From NCBI GenBank assembly GCA_963691815.1, contig OY829662.1, positions 19,684,276 to 19,748,275 of the forward strand: a DNA stretch of 64,000 nt, in the 5' to 3' direction. Both the position numbers and the translations under genes were made by a program. The DNA is from Echiichthys vipera (lineage: Eukaryota; Chordata; Actinopteri; Perciformes; Trachinidae). A model generated the notes under the pieces. It searched no databases and had not been told where the DNA came from. It saw only the letters and a list, made by a program, of their open reading frames with translations. Shown in pieces: positions 11,408 through 24,228 of this stretch (position 1 is its first letter; each line of letters opens with the position of its first letter).

Positions 11408-12351
11408 CCTCAGATACTAAACTGATCCCACGGCAGTAAAGACAGATCTGTTCTGAATGAAGAGTCCCACTGAGTATATTTTAACAGTGGATGACAGGCT
11501 GCATGACAAATACACACGCAACGTCTGCTCTGCTCTCCTAAACATAAGGCTCGTTAATGTAGCAGACATGGCATATCATTACTTCCTCTTTTCTTCCTCA
11601 CAACACAGCCTGCCAGGCCCCCCTGACTGTCACCAACCCTTCTCAGCCCCCACAACCTCCCATCTGCTCACCAGCTCACTCGAGGACAAGCAGGGAGAGG
11701 AGCAACCAGGGAGTGGATTCAAGACACTCAGCAAATATACTCTGCATACACAGCAACAGAGCCTCGACTGCTACACGACTAAACACTGCATTTATACAAT
11801 CTAATGAACTTGGTTGTTTACGGCTTAATGCTGCACAAGTCAAACAGACGCAGCAGGTCGTCTAATCCCACAGGATAGAAATGCCTGTGTGCCATTACGG
11901 GGCTGTAAGTCTTCCGAGGCATTTAAAAACAGGGCTGATGTTGCAAAATGGATGATGTTAAAGAAGCAACAAACTTCATGGTTGGCATCAAACTTTTGCA
12001 GAGACAACATAGTTAATCCCAAATGTTTATGGCTAAAAAGGTTTAAGTAAAGTTCAAGCCCTTTTTCTACTACTTCCTGCAGCTGCACTCACAGTCAGAA
12101 AGATTACTTTTTCCAAGGTTACAATATTGGTGTATCTGTATACTTAACATTCAATTTTCAGAAAAAAACGCTCTCATTTCACGTATTGGGGTGTCATCCC
12201 ACTGAAGTCTTGTAAATGCAATACTGCCATACAACACAGACCTTACCAGTGATATCCAACATTACCTGCTGTTGCCAAAAAACGGACTTTGGCCTCGATT
12301 CCAAATATTGTAAATACTGAACCTGATCTGATACTTATATGAACCTTAAGT
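11408..12351. other. Unannotated non-coding stretch
   Basis: Begins with the right 8-bp duplication of the preceding element. A 115-codon open frame at 11457-11804 shows no recognisable motif. Confidence 0.5.
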
Positions 12352-12459
12352 TGCTTGACATCTGCCCTGATCCATATGCTTTATATATGTGTACAATCCA
12401 TGTATAACATTGTCATCCCGATTGTCCATACTGTAATTTTATTCTGCACACATGTTGCA

Positions 12460-12504
<45 letters not shown>

Positions 12505-12662
12505 GGGGGCAGGGATCCCTCCTCTGTTGCTCTCCTTGAGGTTTCTTCCATTTTTTCCCCAACCAAACTAAGGGCCTAAAGATAAAGGGTGTTGAAGGGT
12601 GCAGAGATTGTAAAGTCCCATGAGGCAAATCTGTGACTCATGATAATGGGCAGTATAAATGA
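12352..12662 (+). repeat. Interspersed fish repeat (LINE/SINE-tail-like) with CTGT array
   Basis: The body carries words widespread in acanthomorph genomes: GGGATCCCTCCTCTGTTGCT, GAGGTTTCTTCCATTTTTTCC, AAAGGGTGTTG and GATTGTAAAGTCCCATGAGGC, followed by a GGCAGTATAAAT end. The class of the family is not clear to me. A CTGT microsatellite is embedded in it (12461-12505). Confidence 0.6.
12461..12505. repeat. (CTGT)n microsatellite
   Basis: About ten tetranucleotide units, with one TGTT variant near the left. Confidence 0.95.
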
Positions 12663-14624
12663 AGCTGACTGGACCAAGTGTTGATTAAATATGTATCTGA
12701 CACGTTGAAATAACAGCTGTACTCTACTAAATCCGACACAACTTATATTGCAGCTACTTCGTCCAAACACTCCAGGCCCTGAGTCCAAACTATGAAGTTT
12801 TTAAGCTTTCATTATTTATATGACTTGAATAAAAGTTTAACTAGAAGAGAACGCAAGTCTTGAAATTGATTTGACACAATCTGCTGGAGAGAAGACGTCT
12901 GACTGTGATTTGTTGGAACTACAGAAACTCAGTCCAGTTTCTTCCCTCACAAATAATATTTGGCTTACAACAGCCAAGTTTAATGTTGGCCAAGTTACTC
13001 ATACAATTAGCGTTAAATAGCCCCGGCTGATGTGACCTGCTGCCAGCAATGTTTGTAAAACGGTGCAGTGACCATTAGTGCCAGATGGAAATGAGGAGCT
13101 GCTAACTGACGCTCCTCTTTGCTAATAAGAAAGAGAGAGAAGCAATAAAAGATCTGAAATTGTCAAAATGTCCGTGTATTTTGTTTACCTGAACTGAACT
13201 CCACTGTGTGTGTGTTCCCAGAATCTGTCTCCACTGCTCAGAAATAACTTAAGTGCCGTATAGGAAATATGGTATCAATATTTTATTAACATAGTGTACT
13301 GTGGCTGGAATGCATTATTGCAAAAGCAGTGAAAAATAAAGACAAATCATGTCAGAAAGATTTCTGTTAGCTGCTTGAAATTCACCTTTTTTTACTCCAT
13401 AAGTTGATCTTACAGGAAAAGTGGAAAAAAAAGGGTTTACTCTTATGTAACCTTTGATCGGGCAGAATTTCCAGTTTTGAGGGCTCATACCCGCGTGGAC
13501 AAGTGTGTGGTGGTGTGCTGTTTGGCCAACTCATTACTCTTCACACACTGTAGGAAAACAACTTTTTAATTTATCATTACAGGCCTATATGTGTGTGGTC
13601 TCTAACACTTTAACAAGAGAGTGTGGGTCAGGCATAACTTTAGGCTATCACATTTTCCCAACAAAAGCAGCTATACCAAAGCTTTATTCAAACACACCTA
13701 ACCAGTCCAGACATTTCATAACAGCGGACAGGGAGCCGAACTCCCCCTGACATGAGCTGTAGAGGGTAAAGACCAAAGTTCTGCAGCAGAAGATGTTTCA
13801 CTGAAAAATGGAAGAGGAGGAGGAGGAACAGACAAGGGTTTAAGTGATGTCACGAGAAAGGAGAAGATGAAGGAGTCTGTCACGGATGGACAGGAAATGA
13901 GCTACACAGAGAAAGAGACATTCCTGTAGGGAGACTGAGTGATGGAGAAGAGGGGTGTTGTTGGTGTTGTAGTGCCAGCTGATGATGGCTTTGCATACTT
14001 TAGTCAGTTGGTAATAGGAGCCTGTGAGCTGTTGGAGTGTGACTCAGCACTGAAGGGTCAAACGGAGACCATCTCTGAACCTTGAGCTGGAGGACGACCA
14101 AAGCTACAAATCCTTACTGCGGTTTTTTACCTAAATCTGTGAATGTTTATTTTAAGTTTTCTTTTTCAGGTGGCTAAGAAGAAGACAATCAGACTAATTA
14201 TTATTATTATTTAGATTTTTTTGAAGATATTTGAGTAAAGGACCAATCAGGCACCAGCAGATTTATTTATAAAAACATTAGATTGTTTTTTTGTTTTAAA
14301 CCTATTTGATGATCGAATAGTATGCCAGAATTGTCAAATGAAGAGCAGGCAGAGCACAGGGAGATGGAAAAAAAGGAGACTGGAGGAGAACTGAAGAGGT
14401 TGGAGAGATGAAGGATGAGACTGACATAGGCCTTGTTTCATGGAGGGAGACCGGACTCCTCTGTTTGTTGGCCACTGTGCTTGCTAGGTCAGTTAAAAAT
14501 AGTACAAGTCTCTACAATTGAGGCTAATCTTTGCAGATGGGATGTGTGTAGCGCGGCGGTGGTAGCAGCAGGGATGAATGTAGTCTCAGGCCACTGCAAC
14601 AGAGCGTGTAAACCCCTCCGCTCG
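12663..14624. other. Unannotated non-coding stretch
   Basis: Nothing recognised except a GAGGAG-rich purine patch at about 13808-13830. Confidence 0.5.
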
Positions 14625-14663
14625 CACACACACACAAACACACACACACATACACACACACAC
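14625..14663. repeat. (CA)n microsatellite, interrupted
   Basis: CA units broken by AA and TA variants. Confidence 0.9.
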
Positions 14664-16851
14664 GTTTCTTTTGCATTGCTCCGTCTTGATTTCTCTGTCA
14701 TTTTGCACTTTGATTCATATCTCAGTGCGTTCGTGCAGGGGTAAATGGAGTTGCTTAGCAACTTCACTCCACACAGCCACTTTCCTGCCGGTTTTCACCT
14801 CTTCCAAAAACATACTCCCTGTGTGTGTGTGTGTATCCTTTTTTCACTGCAGAATATCAGACTGGTATTTCCCAGGAATTCTGGCCAAAATATGCTCCCT
14901 TTTACCAGGACAATTAGAGCTTAGATTTTCTCTGGATATCTATAAAAATATTTAAACAGCTTAAACACAACAACAAATTGTAGAAGTTAGACATAGAAAT
15001 ATACAAATTTTGGTTTTTAATAGGGCTCTGGCCTGAAACTGCTGCTGTGGTTCGGGGATGGGTCGGGTCATAGCTCTATGACAAATACAGATGGGAATCA
15101 TACGTTTTTAACGTATGCTTGTGCGCATGCTCGTATATTCATGTACTTAAGACTATATCCCCAATTCCTCATCCCAACTAATCTCCTCGTGTCTTAGCCC
15201 CGTCCACAGGAGATGGGAAGAGAAAAATGCAGACAGGAGTTGAGACAACAGGCCTTTAACAAAATAAGACATCCTTGCTTTGGAGCCAACATTTATTTTG
15301 TATTTGGATATTTTATTTTAAACATTTGTAAGGTGCCACAGGAACTCCTCGTGGTTGATCCCCCACATCTCTCTCAGTGTTTCATTCTCTCAGTGTAACA
15401 AAATAAATAACAATGCTACTACAATTTCCTGAGCCTCTGCCTTCCTCTGGGAGCCTCTGAGCATGAAATCCCCTACGCCTCGAGATGGAAAAGTAAATAT
15501 TTTATGACATGCTATAGAACCTTGTTGAAACTCTTATAAATCCGTTAGTCCCCTTATAGAGGAACCTGGAGCTTTAAAGGGCACCATATGGACACCATGA
15601 AGTCTTTACAGTGCAGTGGGTGATGCTGTATTGCCACTCAGCACTGGCATAATGATAACTGTGTGTTTCTCTGCAAAGCGGTGGCAGTCATTATGAGCTG
15701 TTGGAAGGTATGTAAGAGATTTAGACTGACGACCTCACTTCCCGAGGGCTATGCACCACAATGTTTGAGCTAATTTCTAATTAGCAACCTCGACTGACTG
15801 CGAAATAACAGCCGATTTGGCCCTCTGTCCTTATAATGAATCCAATTACCAACAAACGCAGAGTGGAATTAAAACCACATACAGTCAACCCTCTGCGCTG
15901 CGGTCGTGTCCATGAGGAAAGTGTGGGAGCAAGATTACAGTATTGAATAAGCCACACAAAATCGACACATACCCTAACCGACGATTACATTTTTAAATAT
16001 CTTAATCATTTTACGGTAATGACATCTCTGATGGTGTTTCTGATTACTTCTCACTGTGTATTTGCTTTGTCATTTCCTTGATTGTCTTATATCGTGTCTC
16101 TTGAGAAGAAAATTGTAATCCTTTTGAGATGTCTATAGTATCCAAAGCAAGAGAAAAGTGTTAGTAAGTAAGTGAGTGTGTGGGCTTTATTATATATGCC
16201 AGCATGTATATTTAAAGGTGTTAAGTGCAGCATTTTCATTTCAATAAAACATTACCCCATTCATTTTAAAACATTAATATAATTACTGCATGCAAAGAAG
16301 AACTCTGCCAAGCAGACTGATAGCCTATACTTTTCATGTTAGATGATGTGACGCTGGTTCGGATTTGGCAGCAAGTGTGCTGAAGTGCACCAAACAAAGC
16401 TGAAACTTCCTCGCAGTGTCAGATTTTGGAGGAAGGGGAGAGCTGATAGATGGGAGAGATGGAGGAATAAAATAACTTGGTCCCTTACATGTTTGTCCTG
16501 TTTGGCAAAGGCCAACTGAAAACCTTTAACTGATGAAGTTACAAAACAAAATCTTTCCTTTTTTGGAACTGTGATCATTCAAAATTGTTGTGGGGAATTG
16601 GTCTGTAAACTGTAATGTTCAACTTTGCTTTCTTTTCTAAATAAGTTTGTCAAACCGATTAGTTACAACATGTTGGACTGTTTCTGCAAAGGTTTCACAG
16701 TTAATGTTCTAATAATATCTAGAAGTTTAATCTTTAAAACTACATCTCACACTCTTTCCTTTACACACGCCATATTACATATTAATTACCTATTGTAAAG
16801 TATTGTCTTTGATCTCATGTGCATGGCCTCACTGTCTCACTGGCTTCAGCA
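14664..16851. other. Unannotated non-coding stretch
   Basis: Contains a perfect hairpin (arms CATACGTT at 15099-15106 and AACGTATG at 15110-15117). The segment at about 15770-15870 is rich in ATTA/TAATT homeodomain-type words and looks like a possible conserved non-coding element, which I cannot test here. Confidence 0.4.
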
Positions 16852-17917
16852 AAGGGGTGGGCAATATGGCAAAAATATATCACTTTTTTTTTTTTACAGT
16901 AAAATCATGATTTTCTTCTTTTTTTTACATCTATTTTTAATTATTTTGCAAACTACTGAACAGTGCAACCAAAGTATTTCCCTATGTAAAAACATACTCT
17001 TAAGATAAAAAATATAGAACAAAGCATTTAGACCAAAGAACTTTTCAGAACAGATGTTTATCAGTTTTTGCAGTTTTGCCAACTTGTGCCAGGTACAATA
17101 GACATTTAACAAAAAGCTACCTAAAGCTACCTGTTGCCTCTCCTGGCTGTGGTGTGGCTGGTCTCCTCGCCATTTCACAGTCAACATACTACCTGATCTA
17201 TATTTTATTCCTGTTGCGCGCATTGAAAGTGATGGACAGAGAGAAGCTGATCATGAAGTTGAAATAATGAATTATCTAAATAAGACCTCCTCATTTCACT
17301 ATGAAACCTAAACCAATGTTGTTGAAGCTAAACAGACTAGATAAGGTATATTCAGAAGATGCTTGGACGAAATGACTCTCACTGCAGTGTGTTTGTGACT
17401 GTGTGTTTGTGGTGTTTGTGTGTTTGTGGCTCGGTCCTTGTTAAACACATTAGGAGTCCGCTGGTGCACGGGACATTTAATCGTTTTTCAGGAGCATATT
17501 TCACAGCTTGTTCTACACATTCTATGAATAAGTGTGGACAGAGTGCATCTATGCAACGCGGTAGTCTGACACTTGCTGGCTGTTTGGACACAGTTTAACT
17601 CCTCTATTCTTTTGACATTTTCAGCTATGACTTCCTGCTACTCTTTGATTCAAACCAGATGGGGGGTGAGACATCCTCATGACTGCATGTAGATTGCTAT
17701 GATTGGTTGATCAGCGTGTCCTTAGGGCGGTGCATGAGGCGGACTAGCCAACAGTGGGATTTGTCTTAGGAAAAAAAAATGATGCGTCTGTGCAAGAGAA
17801 TAGAACAGCAATAGATAAAATGTGCCCTACAGACGATACTATGATCACTCTGCTTTGGCATATCGTCAAAGCGTTCTGATCCTTTACGATCTAATATCAT
17901 CATATGGTCCATCCTTA
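16852..17917. mobile_element. hAT-like non-autonomous element (GGGCTGGGCAATATGGC type), decayed
   Basis: The left end, AAGGGGTGGGCAATATGGCA, and the right end read inward, TAAGGATGGACCATATGATG, resemble the terminal repeats of a common fish element starting TAGGGCTGGGCGATATGGC. The flanking 8-mers CTTCAGCA (16844-16851) and CCTCAGCC (17918-17925) agree at 6 of 8 positions, as expected of a worn duplication. No transposase is seen. The internal CATATCGTCAAAGCG near the right end is also typical. Boundaries are plausible, not proven. Confidence 0.5.
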
Positions 17918-20384
17918 CCTCAGCCATCACATTGGTAGGTTGTATCGCTATATAACATTGCTAAAAGTCATTGCAGCTCCTAGGTTGACTGCTTTCAGTT
18001 AGGCAGTGCACATGAATTTCGGCCGTTCTTGCACGAGGTGAAACCCGCGAGCAGAGGCTATTAATAACTGAGTGAAGCAGAATGAACATAGTGGAAACAC
18101 TGGGCCAGCTGAGTGTCCAAAGTTTCTTTAACAAGTTGCTTCTGCTGTCACTGCGTGGGAAATAAAAATCGATCATCTGCTTTGTGTGGTGTTGTCACAA
18201 AAAGTGACCACGCTGTCCGTGTCTGTTCATCTTTTCTTTCCATGCCCGCATTAATGCATAATCTATAGCTCAAGCTTGTATATTAATCAAATGTTCCTCA
18301 TAATCACCACAGGCCAGCTGGCATGAACTTAATATAATTATGTTTATTTGCCAAAATTACTAAAGCATCCAACTCCAGATGAGTCAGACAGAGGGCAAAC
18401 AGAGACTTACTTCACAGAGCATTGCTGCACTTTACTAAATTTTATGCAAATCTTTCACTATATAAATGGTTGTCTGCCTGCTTGGCTGTAAAAAAAACAG
18501 CAATCATCACTCCATGCCCCATGGGCACAAGTGTGTAATGAGAACAGATCTACAGCAGTAACACAAAATCTGTGCCGGAGCACACAGAGAGAGCCCTATG
18601 CCGCTTTCCAGTTGCATTTTTTCGTGTGTTTGTATTCGCCTTCTATTTCTCTCTAAACGAGGCCATGCAATGTGTTTGGAGTGGAGGGAGAGCGAAGGGG
18701 TAGATGCAGGAGGATGCTGGGAGAAAACACAGTTTTTCCTCAAAGGGAGTGATGCTCTGCATTTCAGATTCACTGTAAGCAGAGGGCTGTTCGTGATGGC
18801 TGGTGACTGCTGCTGTCATTTGTCATTTTCCTGAAGCTACGTCGTACGACCAAGGTCAGACAAAATGGACTCAACCTGGTTAAAATTCCTCACTGTGCTC
18901 CTGTTTACTAAATGCCTTACAGCAAAGCAAACAGAGAATGGCATCATGGGAGCAGTAGTACTCATGGCTTTTCAGAGCTGCAGGTGAATGGAGCTGTTGG
19001 GAACGGGAAAAAGGAAAAGATTGAGAAATGTAAGCTCCACAACTCTGCCACAGGGATATCCCACAGGACAACGCCCCAAGAGGGGAGAACGAGAATGAGA
19101 AAACGCCCCTGTGCCACCCACTACTGCTTCAGGCGGAGATACAGTAAATGAAGGAAGGAGGAGGAGGACAAAGATGAAGGTTGGAGCAAGATGAAAGATT
19201 AAAGCAAAGGCACACAACTCACAGGGAGCTGTGCTATCAGATCAGTAAGTTAATTGACACCTCAGTAAAGTCTACAGATGGAAGATTATGAATACTGATG
19301 GATCTCCATGTTTACGGTATAAGTCCACTCTGCTCTGCGTTGGCTTGCAGGAAGACAAGCATTGAAACTATACATCCAATTTTGCAGCAGACATGTCCTG
19401 TGCTAGAGCAGCTTAAATTCAAGCCTGAGGCGCTGCAGCTCCACCGGTTTTCAGGGCAACCAGCAAGCTTACTGCGCTCTGGGTCTGAATAACTCACCGC
19501 AGAGAGCAAAGGGACGAGAACAAGCAGGGCTGCAGACCTTGAGGCTCAAGTTGATAAGTTGGGGGCAACGGTCTCCTAGGCACGCTCATCAAGCAGTTTT
19601 GTTAGGAACTCAGCAGGCCACCCGCTAACACTCCAAACATAAAGACTGGCATAAATCGAAGGCTGTAAACTGAAAACTACATGGCTCACCGGCAGAAAGC
19701 TACAGCACATGTCAACACCCTGCTTACAAAGAGAGGCAGCATTCCTTTACTGAGCAGCCCAGACTGTTGATGCCTTTAGAGTTCCTCCAAGTGACGATAA
19801 GCTCCACAAAGCCTAGGATATGTAAAAGATTACATCACAGATGCATTCAACAAGCGCCGGAGGGGATTTCAGAAGTAAATCCGTGTTGAGCGATTGAACT
19901 TTAAATGCCACTACTCGAGACTCATGAATGATGCTTTCAATTAATGCATTCAAAGTGTAATGTCGTTTGATCTGACATGTACCACAACACCAGGAGAGGA
20001 GAGGCATAAATATCTAACCCAAACATAACCCTGTCAAAATGCTCATCATTTCAACATTAACAACATTAACAAGTTGTTACCTTTCAAAACAACCCATGTG
20101 ATTATTGAGTCAGCGTTTCCCCAACATATAAAACCATTGGAAATATATTTCACTGAACTGCCACCTCTGTGAGATACGTTGGTTAAGGTCAAGGCAACTC
20201 AAAATGACTTGATTTTTAAAGTTAGATACAAAAAGTTTCGCTCTCCAAAGTCAAAGTCTTAGATAAGCCGAGATGCAGTCAAAGCAATATATACTAGTCT
20301 AGTTATTATTTCATGTGCAGTATCCCATTCACTGTGCCTCAGTCTTGTAGTATTTTTTTCTTAAAATAAGTTAAAAGAAAGAAC
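17918..20384. other. Unannotated non-coding stretch
   Basis: No gene or element recognised. Open frames on both strands up to about 88 codons look incidental. Confidence 0.5.
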
Positions 20385-20630
20385 TACAGCTGCAAAGACT
20401 TATCGAAATGAATCGCCAACTTTTTTTTAATCAACATGAATTCAGTTCTCTTTTCACAAATGTGAATATTTTCGGGTTTCTTTCCTCCTCTATGACAGTA
20501 AACAGAATATCTTTGAGTTGTGGACAAAACAAGACATGTGAGGACATCATCTTGGGTTTTTTTTAAAACATTATTCACTGTTTTATAAACCAATCAACTA
20601 ATTGAGAAAATAATTTGAAACTTGGCCCTA
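20385..20630 (-). mobile_element. hAT-like non-autonomous element (TAGGGCTGCAA family)
   Basis: The reverse orientation of the 4519 copy. It starts TACAGCTGCAA at 20385 and ends TTGGCCCTA at 20630. The middle shares CCTCTATGACAGTAAAC, AATATCTTTGAGTTGTGGAC and AGGACATCATCTTGGG with its relatives. At 246 bp it is shorter than the 343-bp copy at 4519. Flanking 8-mers match only partly. Confidence 0.72.
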
Positions 20631-22128
20631 AAAAGAGGCTATAGAAAATGACAAAATAAGTAAGCAACATAAGTAAGACTGTATTGTGTCCACTTTATGA
20701 ATGTGATTACACTTTCTGGGGGAAAAAAAGGTTTCCAAAGGCCACTGGACATTTTCCTACCAGTCAGGTGAAAAAATCTCTATCATCAATGCCCATAAAA
20801 GTTTTTCATAAAGTTTTTTGCAAGACATCCAGACACTCTCCAATTATTACTGTATGTTCCTCAGACAACTCAATGTCCCACTTCATTTTAGAGCTCAAAG
20901 GCCTGCACATTTCTCCACAGCTGATGACAGAAGTCGTCAATGACTCTGTCTCCCTGTCTCTGACCCCAATGTCCTATTTCCCTTTCCAAAATAAGTCTTT
21001 CAACCGGCGGTTATTTTCTGTGGTTACAATGGGACCACTTTCTGACAGTCAAGGCCAAAGAATTAAGAATGAGAAAGATGATGATGATAAAGCTTTCCCA
21101 GATGACTCAACCTCACTGACTCAACCTCTCAGTTGCCACTTTCTTAGGAGTAACTAAATATTTGATGTAGTGTGTGACATACTCAAGGTAAAAATCAGCT
21201 AAAATTAAAAATCATCTCACCGTGTTACGAGCTGAAAACTCCCTACACAAAGACAGAAAATGAGTCCAGATAATAAAACTCAAACCATACTGGCAAGTTC
21301 AACAGGATCCGCGTTCATTAAGTACTCCTCGCTGAATAGATTTCACCATTTTTATTTGCAGGATTATTGATTAAATCTAAATAATAAAGAAACACTGAGT
21401 CACCAGGCAACACACCGCTGCTCACTGAATAAACTCCAGCTCATTTTCCTACAGACAGAAACCCCACTGAGGTACCATGGGTGCAATGCCTTATCCCGAT
21501 GAAAAGACTTATCAGAGATACATTGTTATTCACATCGTATTTTCACCATGAAAAATGTAACAGGTCAGTTTGATATAGGAGCAGAATGACATCCAAAACC
21601 ACCCGTACATTACAATTATAAATAAAATAAATTAGCTCATCATTTCTCTCGGCTCGGCTGCAAGAACGGCACACATGCTTTGTAAAAATGAAAGAAAACA
21701 ATCATTTCCTGTGGCCAAGAAGCTTGATATCTTCTCTTTCTTGCATATCATGGTGTCATAAAGAGAAAGATAGCTATAATGAAAGGGTGTGACAGAAATT
21801 GCAGATGGAAAACAAAAAAAAGAGACGGTCCCGAGGCTCATAACACAGTGTAGTACTGTAGTAGTCAATGCTCACCACTAGTTTCAAAAGTTATGTTATT
21901 ACTTTTCCCGTTTCCCCCCTTGGAGTAATAATTTGTCACACTTTGCTTACACTTTGGATCCAATAATTGGTCCTTGCATTCCTTCGTATCTTCACTTCTG
22001 TGACTATTTAAGGCAGCCAAACAATAAAACATTGTCTTCCTTCATTTTGTTCGATACATTTGAAAGGAATGTTTCTACCTGGATAATCTAAAGCTAGACT
22101 CTCATTTAGGAGAGTTTAGACAGAAATT
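20631..22128. other. Unannotated stretch with one unrecognised 157-codon open frame
   Basis: The longest frame in the window not explained by a repeat lies at 20684-21157 (+). It has a lysine/aspartate patch near its end (KNEKDDDDK). I recognise no family and see no splice or promoter context, so I treat it as chance. Confidence 0.4.
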
Positions 22129-22465
22129 ATTCATTCATGCATTCATTCATCTTCAACCGCTTGTCCCTGTCGGGGTCGCGGGGGGCTGGAGCCGATCCCA
22201 CCTGACATCGGGCGTGAGGCGGGGTCCACCCTGGACAGGACGCCAGTCTATCGCAGGGCACATAGAGACGCACAGAGACAGACAACCATTCACACCTACT
22301 GGCAATTTTTATAGTCATCAATGAACCTAACACGTGCACGTCTTTGGACTCTGGGAGGAAACAGGAGAATCCGGAGAAAACCCACGCAGACACGGGGAGA
22401 GAACATGCAAACTCCACACAGAAGGGCTCCAGCCGGTTGGCGAACCTGGAACCTTTGCCTCAACT
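22129..22465 (-). mobile_element. V-SINE (DANA/mermaid type), head eroded
   Basis: The GAAT tail lies at 22129-22150 (read on minus), followed by the V-SINE body with GTCCAAAGACGTGCACG and the CTCCGGATTCTCCTG region. The tRNA-like head is decayed: CCAGCCGGTTGGCGAACCTGG replaces the B-box region and no A box can be read. I find no clear target duplication. Confidence 0.85.
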
Positions 22466-22533
22466 GCAGAGAAAACAAGGTCTTTCTTTGCAACCTATAA
22501 TAAGGTCCTTATAATTTTCCCTGATCTTATACA

Positions 22534-22540
<7 letters not shown>

Positions 22541-22600
<60 letters not shown>
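22541..22600. repeat. (TA)n microsatellite
   Basis: About 30 TA units next to the eroded SINE head. Confidence 0.97.
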
Positions 22601-22608
<8 letters not shown>

Positions 22609-22610
22609 TA

Positions 22611-24172
22611 TGAAAACCTCTGTATGTTCTGACCTGCTTCGGTTGTAATGTGCCAGTCATCCTGTTTACTGGTAACACAAGCTCTTCCTCCATGATTACC
22701 TGTTGGATGCTGAATTTCAAAGCCCTAACTCCATCAGTGCAATGGCAAAGTCATTTCATATTCACCACTGGGCTTTTCTGAGATCTGTTTTTTAACCAGA
22801 AATCCTGTTATAATGCCCTCATTAAATCCAATATATTCTATAATATATTTTTTTCAATCGCTTAGAAATGATTGAAAAATAACACAGCTAAGTAGAAGCA
22901 AATTGAATTAATGCTGTAGGCGGCAATGAACGCGTCCTCGCACCTGCCGTGCGTCGGATGAAGTTTATCATATTATGCAATATGTGCAAAACTAAACACT
23001 TGATGGTAGGACATCATCTGTGTGTTTTAAAGAGGATATACATTTTGTTGCAGACGGAAAATGTCAGAAAGCACAGGCTGAAAGAGTGTGTGTCCCCCTA
23101 TAAGTTTTGCTAGGAAACACCTGGTGCTCGTAGGGGGAGCAAGCTGGACTCGAGCAGGCGCGGCCGCGTGTTTCTGTGACCGTTGGACCCTGCGCTAACG
23201 GTCACAGATGACCACTTCCTGCATCAACTGTGTGGCGCTAGCGAGCGCGTATTAAACCTGCTTGTTTAACTCCTGCATTATTTGTGAAGTTTGGTGAGTT
23301 TTTGAATATGATAAAGCCTCCAAATATGCAATTCATCGGGGAAAGGAAGAAGAAAAAGAAGAAACTGAGCAAATCCAATAGGGATTATTAAGTGAATGAA
23401 AATTAGTGAATGTGCCCTGATAGTGCATCTCAATCAATGTGTTTTCCTGTCTTTCATTAGTGTCAGTCTCTATTGTTTATACTAATATTATTTAAAAAAC
23501 AGTTTTTGACTGATAATGGGAGGAAAAAAGCATCTTGTAACGTTGAAAGTTCATCTTTTTTATAGCCATTGTCAGGCAAAGAGCAAGCACATGCCACATT
23601 TCAAAACAGGACTAATTGCGCTCTCATATTTCTAGATGCACAGAAGACCACAAATTTCACACATACAACTGATAGTCAGGCAGGGAAAAACCTTTCAAGC
23701 TGAGAATACTTGAGAATAATTTGTTCAATGACATCGAGATCATGCACCCCCACTCCCCCCACCCCGCCTATGCTCCAACTTAATTCTCACCTCTTTGAGT
23801 TCAGAGGAAATTAGGATTTGGTCAGTACTTTCATGGGCCTAGTCGTGAAGACACTAAATGTGAATAAGTATAAAAAGGCTCCTGCTGTGCCTGTATTAGC
23901 AAGAAACTGGGTTAAAGTCTCTCCATATCTACCCCATCTCAGCAGCCTGAAGGTTTAAAACTGCTATACCAGCAGTCGAAAGCGCAGGATCCCCTGGGTG
24001 CCCGACACCCACTGTCAGCAGCAAACAACTGTTATTAGGGAGCCAGCAAATCAACTTTTACGATTTCAATGCAGAGCACTTATTGCTTATTGATATATCA
24101 CACCTGCAGAGAGGGCCTCATCTTTATTAATGGATGCAGAGATCAATCTGGTCATTGACAGAGGGAAAGACG
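22611..24172. other. Unannotated stretch containing a CpG-rich patch
   Basis: Apart from the CpG-rich patch annotated at 23140-23260, nothing is recognised. A C-rich run lies at 23748-23768. Confidence 0.5.
23140..23260. promoter_or_regulatory. CpG-rich patch with 12-bp perfect inverted repeat (possible regulatory element)
   Basis: CpG dinucleotides cluster here, including GCGCGGCCGCG and GGCGCTAGCGAGCGCG, against an AT-rich background. Within it, TCTGTGACCGTT (23173-23184) and AACGGTCACAGA (23197-23208) are perfect reverse complements separated by 12 bp, and GCGCT/AGCGC arms follow at about 23233-23246. This could be a CpG island fragment, a paired protein-binding site or a hairpin RNA. The sequence alone does not decide. 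Confidence 0.35.
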
Positions 24173-24178
24173 AGTGTT

Positions 24179-24227
<49 letters not shown>
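24173..24227. repeat. (GT)n microsatellite
   Basis: GT units with two TTT interruptions at the left. Confidence 0.95.

Positions 24228-24228
<1 letters not shown>

Noticed and set aside
20684..21157. 157-codon open frame on the plus strand
   Set aside because: Longest frame not explained by a repeat, but no family motif or promoter evidence; the acidic/basic patch KDDDDK alone is not informative.
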